Position numbers and translations under genes: made by a program
Notes under the pieces: model-generated
Told to the model about the DNA's origin: nothing
The model's input: the letters and a program-made list of their open reading frames with translations, nothing else
The model's database searches: none
Origin: Muscardinus avellanarius
Taxonomy: Eukaryota; Chordata; Mammalia; Rodentia; Gliridae
NCBI GenBank assembly: GCA_963383645.1
Contig: OY726559.1
Location: forward strand, 120,427,405-120,491,404
Length of the DNA stretch: 64,000 nt
Reading direction: 5' to 3'
Shown here: one piece after another, positions 16,743 through 29,229 of the stretch
Position numbering within the stretch: the first letter of the stretch is position 1
How the letters are laid out: every line of letters begins with the position of its first letter

Positions 16743-17322
16743 CCTGTAATAATAAAGTGAGTGTTAATAATGCAATTATTCACCCTTTTATTGCCAGTCC
16801 TCCTCTGATATTAGATACACTTACAGAAACTCTTAACTATTTGGTTAACAAGTGAATCGGGACCCCCCTATTGTCAAAGGCTTATATCACGATTCCAGAA
16901 TTTGGGGGCAATAAGAGTTTTACCTCAACTCCTAGATATTTTTGTGGTACTGGGGATTGATCCCAGGGGCCTTCTACCCCCCAGCTATTATTTTGAAACC
17001 AGGTCTCACTAAATTACTGCATGCTAGCCTTGACCCTGAGATCCTCCTTCAGAATCGTGGGCTGTCTCAGCCCACAAAATCTGGGATTAAATGTGTGCAT
17101 GCCTGGCTCAACTCCTAGTTTTTAATTTGTGTGTGTGGAGGGGTACTGGGGATTGAACTCAGGGTCGTTCTACCTCTGAGATACACCCCCAGCCCCATTT
17201 TTGAATTCTGAAACAGGGCTTAAGTAGGTGAGATTGGCTGTAAACCCATGATCTTCTTATTTCAGCATGTCCCATCACACCTGGCCAACTCCTAGGTTTT
17301 TAAACATGAAAAACCATGCTCA

Positions 17323-17650
17323 CGCTGGGCATGGTGGTGCACGCTTGTAATCCCAGCATTGGGAAGGCTGAGACCAGAGGACTGCGGTTTGCGAACAGCC
17401 TCGGCTACTTAGTGAGGCCCTTTGCAACTCAGTGAGACCCTGTTTGTAATCCCAGCATTGGGAAGGCTGAGACCAGAGGATTGCGGTTTGTGAACAGCCT
17501 CGGCCTCTTAGTGAGGCCCTTTGCAACTCAGTAAGACCCTGTTTCAAAATAAAGAATAAAAATTGGGCAGGGGGTGTAGCTCAGAGGTCAAATGCCTCTG
17601 GGTTCCATCCCCAGACCTGCAAAAACAAACAAACAAAAAAACAAACAAAC
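17323..17650 (+). mobile_element. B1-dID type C with a 99-bp internal tandem duplication
   Basis: The B1 segment from TGTAATCCCAGCATTGGG to GAGACCCTGTTT occurs twice in direct tandem (17346-17444 and 17445-17543), with only a few differences. The element then continues normally through GGGCAGGGGGTGTAGCTC into a CAAA-rich tail. Confidence 0.85.
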
Positions 17651-17670
17651 AAAAAAAAATGATGATCACC

Positions 17671-19320
17671 CTTAGAAAGGCTGAAGTCACTGTTTTATTT
17701 AAGGCCATGATATTTTTCCTTTCCTTAATTCCTAGAGGAGGCAGAGTGGTTGATTTATTCAGGTGTGTGTGTTGGGGAGGGGAGTGGAGTGGAGGCTATT
17801 GAGGATTGAACCCAGGGCATTCTATCTCCAAACTACATCCCCAGCCCTATTTCTTTTCTTTTCTTTTCTTTTTGGAAACAAGGCCTTGCTAAGTTGCTGA
17901 AATCCTTGCTAAATTGATGACTCTGGCTCTGATCTTCCTGTCTCAGCCTTTCAAGTACTGGGATTATTGTAAAAACAAAACAAGTTGGTATCTGTCTCAA
18001 GATACCAACCTGATCAACAGATAGAGCAGCCAGGTCTGTTAGTTTCCTTAAGAAAGCAATCCACAGCTTGCAGTACAATCCAGAAGCAGTTTTTTGAGGA
18101 AGCACTGCTGACTGAGCTCTCCCCCCCCCCCCCCTGCGGTGCTGGGAATGGAATCCAAGGGCTTCAAGGTAAACATCCTACCACTGAGCTAAATTCCTTG
18201 CCTTGAACTTTCTTTTATGGTACTGGGGATGGAACCCAGGGGCATTCTACCTCCAAGCTACATCCTCAGCCCTGTTTTTTATTCTTTCTTTTGAAACAAG
18301 TTCTCACTAAGTTGCAGAGAGCTTCACTAAACCTCACTAAATTACTGAGGCTGGCCGCCAGCCTGTGATCCTCTTGTCTCAGCCTCCCAAGTCCTGGAAT
18401 TACAAGCATGGGCTGACACGCCTGGCATTGAACCCAGGGGCATTCTATCTCCAAATTACCTCTCTCCCCCTCTCCCTCTCTCTCTGTCTCCCTTATTGCT
18501 GAGGGTCAGAGCTGGGGATGGTGACCCACACTTGTAATCCCAGCATTCAGTATACAGAAGGCTGAGACCGGAGAATGGAATCGCAGTTCGCTGACAGCCT
18601 CAGCTACTTAGTGAGGCCTTCCGTAATTTAGTGAGACCCTGTTTCAAAAATAAAGAATAAAAAATAGGGCAGGGGGTATAGCTCGGAGGTCAAATGCTCC
18701 TGGATTCCATCCCCAGACCCCCCCCCCAAAAAAAAAATAAATAATAAAAAGTAGGGTTGGAGTGTACTACCCCTGGGTTCAATGCCTGGTACCAAAACAA
18801 AACAAAACCCTTAAAAAAAAAATGGTTCAAGCTGAGCGTGGTGTAGAATATTCCTGGGTTCCTGTCCCAACACACACACACACACACACACCTATCCTAG
18901 ATCGAGAGCTAAGAAGTTTCAACATAAACTTTGTGTGTGTGGTGGTGGTGGGGTTCTGGGGATGGGGCCTTCTACCTCCGAGCTACACTCTAGCCCTATT
19001 TATTTATTTAGTATTTATTTGGTGGTTCTGGGGATTGAACTCAGGAGCATTCTACCTCTTAGCTACATCCCCAGCCCGATTTTGAAACAGGGTCTAAGTA
19101 CTGAGGCTGTCCTCCTGTCTCAGCCTCCCAAGTACTTGGATTACAAGAGTGCGCCACCACGCCCGGCTCTATTTTTTTAAAGGCTCTCTCCAGTGATGAG
19201 TCTCACTACTTGCTGAGATTTTCCTAGTACCTGCAATCCTCCTGGTCTCAGCTTCAAGTGCTCGGATTTATAGGCGTATGCCACCACGCCCGGCTTCAAC
19301 ATAAACTTTCTTGACTCTCG
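17671..19320. repeat. Region upstream of the RBM8A promoter: SINE cluster
   Basis: Copies: 17788-17967 (-), 18134-18203 (-, older ID), 18211-18426 (-), 18426-18464 (-, ID piece), 18509-18726 (+, type C), 18749-18797 (+, ID half), 18825-18870 (+, piece) and the compound unit 18933-19294. Microsatellites: CT-rich 18462-18492 and (CA)n 18870-18891. A low-copy stretch lies at 17968-18120. Confidence 0.8.
18933..19294 (-). mobile_element. Compound SINE-in-SINE with 15-bp target-site duplication
   Basis: TTCAACATAAACTTT at 18918-18932 and 19295-19309 bounds a 362-bp unit. It consists of an older minus-strand SINE (18934-19000 and 19187-19294) carrying a second minus-strand SINE (about 19003-19168). 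Confidence 0.8.
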
Positions 19321-19429
19321 ATTTCCTAGTTTGAAATGGAGGGAGACAGAAACGTGCTCTTTAAGAACACCAGGCCGGGCTTCTTTGTGAGCTGGTCAGC
19401 TGCCAAAGTCAGCTGCCAAAGTACAGAGA

Positions 19430-21600
<2,171 letters not shown>

Positions 21601-21765
21601 CAGGTCCTCTGTTGTCCAGGTGGTCTTGGCAAGATTCCATTTGGCCATGCAGTCTTGGAGAAATGGGATTGAGTTGGACCTCACTCTGTTTATATTTAAT
21701 TTCTTACCCTACCTGCCTAGTGTTTCTTTTGAGTCATGAATAAATGTTCCATTTTTGTTTTCTAC
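21601..21765 (+). other. RBM8A: RBM8A 3' UTR
   Basis: A short, repeat-free 3' UTR from the TGA to shortly after the AATAAA at 21739-21744, which is followed by T-rich sequence. Confidence 0.8.
21739..21744 (+). terminator. RBM8A: Poly(A) signal of RBM8A
   Basis: Canonical AATAAA in GTCATGAATAAATGTTCC, 139 bp after the stop codon, with a T-rich downstream element. Confidence 0.85.
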
Positions 21766-22029
21766 ATTTAAGCTTTCTTTCCTGTACTAACATTGAGAGT
21801 TCTGAAGCACTCTTTACAGTAGGGTCATTGTGAAGAGACTGGTGCCAGAGACTGAATTCTTTTGAGATGTTTCTACATTAGACATAGTCTCAGGTCTTGG
21901 GTTATGTTATGTAGAGACTGTTGAGCATGTCTTTCTCTTGGAAGCTAAATGAGCAGTGGTACCTGTGAGGTGCTCTTAAGGTATTAGTAATAATTCTTTT
22001 CTGTGTACTCTGTTGTGAGCGAATGGGTG
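21766..22029. other. Convergent RBM8A/GNRHR2 3' region
   Basis: Unique, repeat-free DNA between the RBM8A poly(A) site and the GNRHR2 stop. It probably holds GNRHR2 3' UTR on the minus strand. I see no minus-strand AATAAA here. An ATTAAA on the minus strand lies at 21695-21700, inside the RBM8A 3' UTR. Confidence 0.5.
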
Positions 22030-22439
22030 TTATAGGAATGTCTCTTTTGTTTCTTCTCTTCTTGATGTCACATTTGTTTGTACTTTGAGCTGCCTAAGGG
22101 CGTGACTCTCTTGTCGTGGCATTCTCTCAGACCCTTCTTCCCTGGAGGAGTCTGTACTAAGGTTTTGGTGCCCTCTTCGGCAGCCAAGGGTAAAGGCACC
22201 GTAGAGGAGAGGATCCAGAGGAGCATTGAGGAGGCCAAAGAGGAAAAGGATGTGGCTGAGGCTGGGAGGGACTTCATTCAGCATGGTGGGGGAGAACCAG
22301 TACCACAGACCCAGTAGGTAGTAAGGTGTCCAGCAGAGGACGAAGGTCAGCAATACAAGGAGGGCCAGTCGCAGGGCCCGAAGACGAACACGGGGGCGAG
22401 TGTCTAAGGAGCGGCGGAGGGTAAAGTCATCGGCAGGGG
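22030..22439 (-). CDS. GNRHR2: GNRHR2 exon 3 (TM6, TM7, C-terminal tail)
   Basis: Minus-strand acceptor AAATTCCTAG, then APADDFTLRRSLDTRPRV, TM6, TM7 and a tail rich in Ser, Thr and Glu ending RREETKETFL and a stop codon. The split-codon phase matches exon 2. Confidence 0.95.
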
Positions 22440-25127
22440 CTAGGAATTTAAAAAAATACTCAAATTCACAACTACTCAGTTTCTGAACTGAGAATAGGGT
22501 AAGATGGACCCCTTCCCCACCACCACCAAGAAGGCTATAAACCATCTTTCCCTTTCTAGTCTGGGAGCATGGTTCCTTCCCCTCCCCCCAGGCATTATGA
22601 CAGATGTGTTAGAAAAAAGGTATGTTTACATTACTGGGGATTGAACTCAGGGCCCTGCGCATGCTAGGCAAGCACTGTGCCACTGTGCTATATCCCCATC
22701 ACTTTTTAAAATTTTACTTTGAGACAGGATCTCACTGAGTTGCCCAAACTGGCCTCGAACTTGCAATCCTCCTGCCTTAGCCTCCCAAGTAGCTGGGATT
22801 ATAGGCATGCACTACCATGCTCAGCGAGATAATTTTTTCTTTATTGAGATGCTGTGTTAGGTGAAACCACCAAGTCTACTTCAAGGTCTTGATGGTGTTC
22901 AAGAATAAAGGAGAATACTGATAACCTTTCTTCCTAATCCTTGCCCAACTTCTTCAGTTTAGCTAGAGGTAGCTTAGAATTTAAGGCATTTGATAAAATT
23001 ATCACCAGTGTTAGGTGCTAAAGATAGGGTCAGCATCTCTTTGATGTAGTCACTGGTAGACAGCTACTGGGTAGATAGATAAATGGTCCTAGAGGCAGCA
23101 GTTCTGGGGATGAGGGCTGAGAGGCCTGGGAATTGGAGTCTCACCATGGCTCCCCTTCCTGGTCTGGGGACTGGACACACTGAGCACAATGCGGCTATAG
23201 CAGATGGCCATGACAGTCAGTGGCAGGAGAAAGAGGCAGCAGAAGGTGAAGAGGTTATACATGGTTTCTTGCCATTGAGCCTTGAAGCTGCCTTTGGTGA
23301 CACACTGAGTGAAGGGGACTGGGCCAGCTCGTCGGACAGTACGGAACAGGAACAGCTGGAGTGGAGTTGAGGACTATTAGAACTGGTTCCCACACCCTCC
23401 AGCCTGCGGCACACTATCTCCCAGTTCATCCTTAATTCCACGGGGAGCAGGGCAGCGCTGAGTAGTGGCCATCTGTAGTGCCATTTTAAAAACGTGAGAA
23501 ATACATCTTGGAAATGCCTGTTTTCTCCTTAGGCCTGAATATGGTGCTGAGCATGAAGTTTGTTAAATCCTGGGCTCCTTCCTTTTCAAATACTATTCTA
23601 ACATTGCACTTCATGAAAGAATGCCTACCGTGTCACTCACGTTTTTAGCTGAGATGATTTTCCTGGTGTGTCTATGGTAAATTTTGTGTGAAAAAATAAT
23701 CTTACATAAAATAGGTACTAGCTGGGCGTGGTGGCGCGTGCTTGTAATCCCAGCATTTGGGAGGCTGAGACTGGAGGATCGCGGTTCACGGACAGCCTCA
23801 GCTACTTAGTGAGGCCCTCTGCAACTCAGTGAGACCCTGTTTCAAAATAAAGAATAAAAAATTGGGCAGGGGGTGTAGCTTGGAGGTCAAATGTCTCTGG
23901 GTTCCATCCCCAGACCCGCAAATAAAATAAAATAGGTGCTGATAAAATTCCAGGCCCATTTTGCCGCCATTCTAAAGTGACCTTTACCAGTGGTTTATGT
24001 ACAGTAACTATAAGGGTGAATAATAAAATCTTAACATTTTCCAAATGCTATTGGTTGCCCGCTTCCTCTTTTTGATAACTTGTTGAATTTGGGGGTTGGA
24101 TCAGTAATTTTCTCAGTTTAGAGAGTTAGAGAGCCTTGGTTCTAGTAATGCAGGTCAAGCCCTGTAGGTGTCAGGTTCTTAACGTTCTCTGGGGCATTCT
24201 GGAAGTTTAGCAAGCATGGGGACTTCTGTGTGACAATTTTATAAACAACTTGGGGTACGATCAGGCTGCTCTGAATTGGGGAATGGTCTTGCATCATCCC
24301 TCATCTTGTGTCTATATATTTCTGAATGTTTGTTTTGCCTTATGTTAAAAAATACTTGAGAATTGTGAGAAGTATAACAATAGTCAAAGCCCCAAGAATG
24401 AGCAAAGTTCATAGCCTTGATTCTCTCTCTCCCTTATATTTTATATGTAACTTAATATCAGTAATAGGAGAAATCATCCATCCAACTACTAATAACCTGG
24501 AAACTTTAGCCTACAAAAAAAGTACATTCTAGCTATCCTTAATATTCCATTGTCACACTTATGTCATGCTATGTTTTATTGGCACTAATATTTTAAATAT
24601 AGTTACAGCATATTGGCAACGCAGAATTATCCAAAGGACACTAACCTGGAACCAAAAATAGACCATTACCTTTTGCACATACACATGTCATAACCAGTTT
24701 GCCATTGAAACATATAGACTTCAATGAGTCTGCCAGGCCATAAGAAAGGGTAAAACTCATTTTCTAGTTCATCCTCATGCTCCCCAGGGGTTTCAGTCAG
24801 GGGACTTAGTGGAGCCTAGACTCAGGAAAATAAAACGACAAAGTAAAACAGCCTTCCCAGTCCACACCCAAAGTGAACTTCAGATAACCAAACCAACTGT
24901 AATTATTGCATTATGGCAACAAGGCTGTTTTGTTTGTGTGAGAGGTGCTGGGAATAGATAGAAATCCCCCAGACCCCTGGGTCTTAAGCATGCTGGGCAA
25001 ATGCTTTATCACTGAGCAATATCCACAGCCCATGGGCTACCCCCAACTATTTTTTTTTTTTTTTAATACTGGCGATTGAAGCCAGGGCCATTCTACCGCC
25101 AAGGTATACCTCCAGCCGTACCTTTTA

Positions 25128-25173
<46 letters not shown>

Positions 25174-28100
25174 GGATGGAACCCAGGTATGTGTGTATGT
25201 GTTACTAGGGATAGAACCTGGGGGTCTTCTACCTCTGGGCTACACTACCAGACCTCATATTTTATTTGGAAACAGGGGCTTACTAAGTTTCTGAGGCTGG
25301 CTTCCAACCTGCGCAATCCTGTCTCAACCTCCCAAGTACTGGGATTACATGTATGTGCCACCATCCAGCCCATGGGCTTTTTTTAATGCTTGCAATGGTA
25401 AAGATCCTATCCGTAACACCGTCGGAAGTAATTTTTTTTCGCTGTTCTAGAGCTTGAACCCACAGGCATTCTCCCACCGAGCTACAACCCCAGCCCTAAT
25501 TTTTATTCTTTATTTTGAAATAGGGGCTCACTGAGTTGCACAGAGCCTCACTAAGTAGCTGAGGCTGTCTGTGAACCGCCTCCCGAATGCTGGGATTACA
25601 AGTATGCACCACCATGCCCGCTGGAAGTCAATTTTTTTTTTTTTGTCCTTACAACTATATGAGACTTGATAGTTAAATTTCTAATATTTGAGGATCTAAG
25701 GATCAAAAAAATTATTTTTATTTTTGGTGGTACTGGGATTGAACCCAGGGGCATTCTACCTCTGAGCTATACCTCCCTATTTTATTGCTTACTTTTTGTG
25801 GTACTGGAGATTGAACCCAAGAGCATTCTACCTCCAAGCTATACCTCCAGCCCCATTTTATTTTCGTTTAGAAGAGGTTGATGATAACCTCACTACTTGC
25901 TGAGGCTGTCCTTGAACCTGTGATCCTCCCGAAAGTCTTGTTAATTTGTTGAGTGGGCTTCAAACCTGTGATCCTCCTCTCAGCCTCCCAAGTACTGGGA
26001 TTATAGCATGTGCCACCATACCCAGTAAGGATCGGATCTTGATCTGACTATAATGCATTGCATTATCATGCCAGAGACTGAAATCATAGACCTTCTTAGC
26101 CTCCTTCAGACAGAATCCTAGTCCTATCATCTCAAGAGATGCTAGACTCAATAGTGGTTTTTGTTTTGAAAGAATTGCCCTACATTTTTTTTCCCCCCTA
26201 GACTTCCAGCTCCTTTTCAGTACTGAGATTTGGTTAGCCAGCACTCAAGTTTAGATGCTTCCCTGTTTCTAGTTTTAGCATCCATTCCACAGTAAAGCGG
26301 AGTAAAAAATACAAAAGCGATTATGTCAGTTCTTCACCTTGCCTTAATATGTCTCTGCTGTTCTCAGGATAAGAAAGGCTTAATATTTGTGATCAGACCT
26401 GCCTTTCCCCTTTTTGCTAATTATTTTCTGGTCCTCAACTTCAGTAGCAGCCTCTTTTTTTTTTTTTTTTTGCGGTACTGGGGTTGGAACCCAGGGGAAT
26501 TCTACCTCTGAGTTACACCCCTAGCCCTATGCTTTTTTAATTCTTTAGTTTGAAACGGTCTCACTGAGTTGCAAAGGGCCTCACTGAGTAGCTGAGGCTG
26601 GCCATGAACCCAGATCCTCCTGTCTCAGCCTCCCGAATGCTGGGATTATAAGCCTGCGCCACCATGCCCTACTCTTTGAGATCCTCTACTCTCTATCCCC
26701 TCAGCATTTCTCCTGCTTTAACTTGTTTGACACTTTTTTTTTTTTCCAACAGTACTAGGAAGTGAACCCAGGATCATTCTACCTCCAAACTATATCTCCA
26801 GCCTGGTTTTTTTTTCCCTTCCACTACAGGGGCATTCTATCTCTGAGTGATACCCCCAGCCCTATTTTTATTCTTTATTTTGAAAGAGGGACTCACTAAA
26901 TTGCAAAAGGCCTAAGAGTGGCCTCACACCAGCTTCACCACGCCTTTTTTTTTTTTTTTTTTTGGCATTTCTGGGAAGCTCTTTATTACAAGAATGAGAT
27001 ACTCTCTATTGTTCAGCTCCTTACTTTTAGCATAATACTTTTGACTGCACTATACTATAAATTAGGCCTGTACTATTCCATACGCTTTTTGTGGGGGAGG
27101 GGCACTGGGTTTTGAACACAAGATCATTCTACTTCCAAGCTACACTCCCAGCCCTATTTTATTTTTATTTTAAAACAGGGTCTTGCTAGGTTAATGAGTC
27201 TCAATATTTGCGGAGGCTGTCTTCAAACCTACAATCCTCCTGTCTCAGCCTCCCAAGTAGTGGGATTAAAAGCCTGCATGCCCAGTTGTCTATACACTTT
27301 TTTTGGGGGGGTGGCACTAGGGGTGGAACCCAGAGGTTTTCTACCTCTGGGCTATACTCCCAGACCTATATTTTATATTTTATTTGGAAACAGGGTCTCA
27401 CTAAGTTGCTAAAAGCCTCACTGAGTAGGTGAGGCTGGCTTCGAACCTGTGCAATCCTCCTGTCTTAGCCTCCCAAGCACGGGGATTACAAGTGTGTACC
27501 CAGCCTTGCCTATACACTTTTTGAAGGCAGAACTTTGTTGCTGTATTCTTAGCACTTAAGTGTATTTGCAGGTGACTCGATTTTTTAATGGTCCACAAAG
27601 TTTTTACTCAAACGCTCTGAATTCTGCACCATTGGCTTGAAGGAGGTGGGACTCAGAGGCTGCCAAGTGGTGGAAGCCAAACTCAGTAAATTTAAAGAAA
27701 GAGGCACAGTTAGGGTACTGCTTTGCAAAGTTAGGCTATTAATGAAGGAAATTAGCATGCAAATTATCTTAATTTGCCTTAGAGATAGCAGTGGCTCCCT
27801 CAATGGGGGGTTAATGGCTAATAGCAAACAAGCAGAGTTTTTGGACTCCCAAGGCTCATACAGTGTATCCGAATTCCTGTGTAGCCCAGTCCTGAATCCC
27901 AACAAGTCACTCACCTGGGGCAAGGCAAGCAGGAAACTAAGTCCCCAGGCTGCTCCTAGAAGTTTCCTTCCACCTGAGCGGGGTCCAAGCGGGTAGAGTA
28001 CTGCTGCCTGGCGATCCAGCCCGATGACCACAGGCAGGAAAGCTGCCGCATACATGGCCATTAGTTTCAGGAACATGAGTGTCCGGCATGCGATGTCCCC

Positions 28101-28424
28101 AGCCAGCCACTGGACAGTAATATTCCAGGTTGCATCTAAGGGCATAACCACAAAAGTGACCAGTAAGTCGGCAGCTGCTAAATGGGCAAAGAGTCGCCGG
28201 ACCGGAGAGGGACGGAGCTGGCTGGGCTGCGGCCGTGTCACTGACCACAGCACGGCCAGGTTGCCTCCAGCCGAAGAAAGGAAGAGGACAATGGTCACTC
28301 CTACTCGGACCTTGGCTGCAGCTGAGAAGGTGGGCAGCTCTGAGCCCTCCACCTCCACTCCTGACCCCGCCCAGACCTCCTCCCCTTCTGCTGACCCCCA
28401 AGGGGTGCCGTTGCCCCCGGACAT
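22030..28424 (-). CDS. GNRHR2: GNRHR2, type II gonadotropin-releasing hormone receptor, intact
   Basis: Three minus-strand exons (28424-27915, 23355-23145, 22439-22030) join in phase to 376 residues without a stop or frameshift. The product is a class A GPCR, close in length to the functional primate type II receptor. Features include an N-terminal glycosylation sequon (NGT), TM1 with GGNLAVLW, TM2 AAADLLVTFVVMPLDATW, TM3 and the DRQAA motif in place of DRY, the ECL2 cysteine (TQCVTKG), TM5 with PLTVMAICYSRI, TM6 with FVLCWTPYYLLGLWYWF, and TM7 with NAPLDPLLYG. A cytoplasmic tail of about 55 residues follows; mammalian type I receptors lack such a tail. The ligand class is GnRH, with GnRH-II expected. 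The start has GCCACC before ATG. The frame stays open upstream but has no further ATG. The gene is head to head with PEX11B and tail to tail with RBM8A, as in human, where the gene is disrupted. Confidence 0.95.
22440..23144 (-). other. GNRHR2 intron 2, with an older B1-ID SINE
   Basis: Mostly low-copy. A minus-strand B1-ID at 22631-22826 keeps the undeleted ID segment (GCGCATGCTAGGCAAGCAC), so it predates the deleted dID type that dominates elsewhere. Confidence 0.75.
23145..23355 (-). CDS. GNRHR2: GNRHR2 exon 2 (ECL2 and TM5)
   Basis: Minus-strand acceptor CCACTCCAG, then LFLFRTVRRAGPVPFTQCVT through SSPQTRKGSH plus one base, with a GTGAGA donor. No stop is present here. The human gene is reported to carry a stop in this exon. 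Confidence 0.95.
23356..27914. repeat. GNRHR2 intron 1: SINEs and unique DNA
   Basis: SINE copies: 23718-23920 (+, type C), 24941-25033 (-, older undeleted ID), 25050-25125 (-, ID half), 25167-25366 (-), 25430-25621 (-), 25716-25790 (-, ID half), 25794-25932 (-), 25934-26026 (-, B1 half), 26456-26670 (-), 26741-26805 (-, ID half), 26823-26945 (-), 27089-27289 (-) and 27303-27509 (-, type A). (GT)n lies at 25131-25167. Low-copy stretches lie at 23356-23705, 23935-24930, 26030-26455 and 27525-27914. No exon-like sequence was found in them. Confidence 0.8.
27303..27509 (-). mobile_element. B1-dID type A with 13-bp target-site duplication
   Basis: CTATACACTTTTT at 27290-27302 and 27510-27522 flanks a minus-strand type A copy (TCTACCTCTGGGCTATACTC). 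Confidence 0.83.
27915..28424 (-). CDS. GNRHR2: GNRHR2 exon 1 (N-terminus to TM4)
   Basis: 170 codons from MSGGNGTPWG to GLSFLLALPQ, phase 0, with CAG before a GTGAGT donor on the minus strand. The exon covers the extracellular N-terminus, TM1-3, the DRQAA motif and the start of TM4. Confidence 0.95.
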
Positions 28425-29173
28425 GGTGGCCTGGAAAGGAAGGCCGAGAAGGATGAAACGTGGGTATGAAGCAGTTAGTTTGGCGGCCGATTCTTCGCTC
28501 TTCGTTTCAGGATCTGAAGCTGGTTGTTGCGACTCTTGTCCACTGAGGTCTGTCTCTGATGACGCTCCATCTATTCTGGAGGAGGTCACCAAACCGGTCT
28601 GGTGCTAATCCTGCCACTTTCCCCTGGAACGAAGAGACTGATTAGTCTGGGCGTCAGGCTCCTACTGCCTAACGTCTCTCTAGCGCCTCGGTGCACTCGA
28701 GGGTGGGTGGGTGCGTGAGTACTGGGGCGGTGGGCTGGGCGCCTCCGCTGGGAACCCAGTTCCAGCCGCCAGGGCGTGATCACTGCGGGCTTTCTCGGCC
28801 CGCCTCCGCCACGCAGGGTCCGCCTCCGACGCAAGACCCCGCCCCTGACACCCAGGCTCCGCCTCCGCCGCACAGGCCCCCGCCACCTAGGCTCTGCCTC
28901 CGAGGCCCAGATCCCGCCCCCGACGCCCAGGCTCCGCCCCTCATGAATATGCAAAGCTGGATGTGCCGCTGGAGGCGGGTTTGGGAGCGGGGAGCTGTCC
29001 TGTAGGAGGGGTTCTGACGAGAAGCGCGCACCCCAACGCGCCGAGCTCCGGGCTGGAGTCCCGCCGCGCCCTGGAGTTCCGCCTCCGCCGCGGCGTGTCC
29101 CTCGCGGGGCGCCGTGGCCGCCAGGGGCGTGGCCGGGGGGCGGCGCGGCCGCGGAGGCGGGGCTGCGGCTGTC
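28425..29173. promoter_or_regulatory. Bidirectional promoter between GNRHR2 and PEX11B
   Basis: The two start codons are 749 bp apart on opposite strands. The stretch from about 28600 is GC- and CpG-rich and contains a GC-box minisatellite (28800-28942) and an octamer-like ATGCAAAG at 28949-28956. CpG richness runs on through PEX11B exon 1 to about 29560. I see no TATA box near either start. A shared promoter is inferred from geometry. Confidence 0.7.
28800..28942 (+). repeat. 20-bp GC-rich minisatellite in the shared promoter
   Basis: About seven tandem units of consensus CCGCCTCCGACGCCCAGGCT, each with one or two CCGCC/CCGCCC cores (inverted Sp1/KLF GC boxes). One unit is short (about 15 bp). 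Confidence 0.8.
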
Positions 29174-29229
29174 ATGGACGCCTGGGTCCGCTTCAGCGCT
29201 CAGAGCCAGGCCCGGGAGCGGCTGTGTAG
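29174..29229 (+). CDS. PEX11B: PEX11B exon 1 (coding)
   Basis: ATG in GTCATGG context. The exon encodes [18 protein letters not shown] plus two bases, with a GTGCGA donor, inside the CpG island. Confidence 0.96.

Larger units (their letters stand above)
14246..17670. repeat. LIX1L-RBM8A intergenic SINE cluster
   Basis: Copies: 14247-14433 (-), 14434-14475 plus 14682-14764 (-, one B1 split by 14476-14682), 14866-14923 (-, ID half), 15171-15226 (-, ID half), 15234-15379 (-), 15380-15524 (-), 15589-15789 (-), 15939-16097 (-), 16098-16198 (-), 16348-16403 plus 16613-16690 (+, split by 16404-16599), 16939-17108 (-), 17128-17286 (-) and 17323-17620 (+, type C with internal duplication). 15790-15938 and 16740-16936 look low-copy. 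Confidence 0.83.

Noticed and set aside
27585..28592. N-terminal extension of GNRHR2 by 56 codons
   Set aside because: The frame is open upstream of 28424 but contains no ATG. The ATG at 28424 has a GCCACC context and matches the known receptor start.
28024..28608. Long plus-strand open frame of 194 codons
   Set aside because: It is the antisense of GNRHR2 exon 1 in GC-rich DNA. The minus-strand frame encodes a recognisable receptor and this one has no protein-like features.
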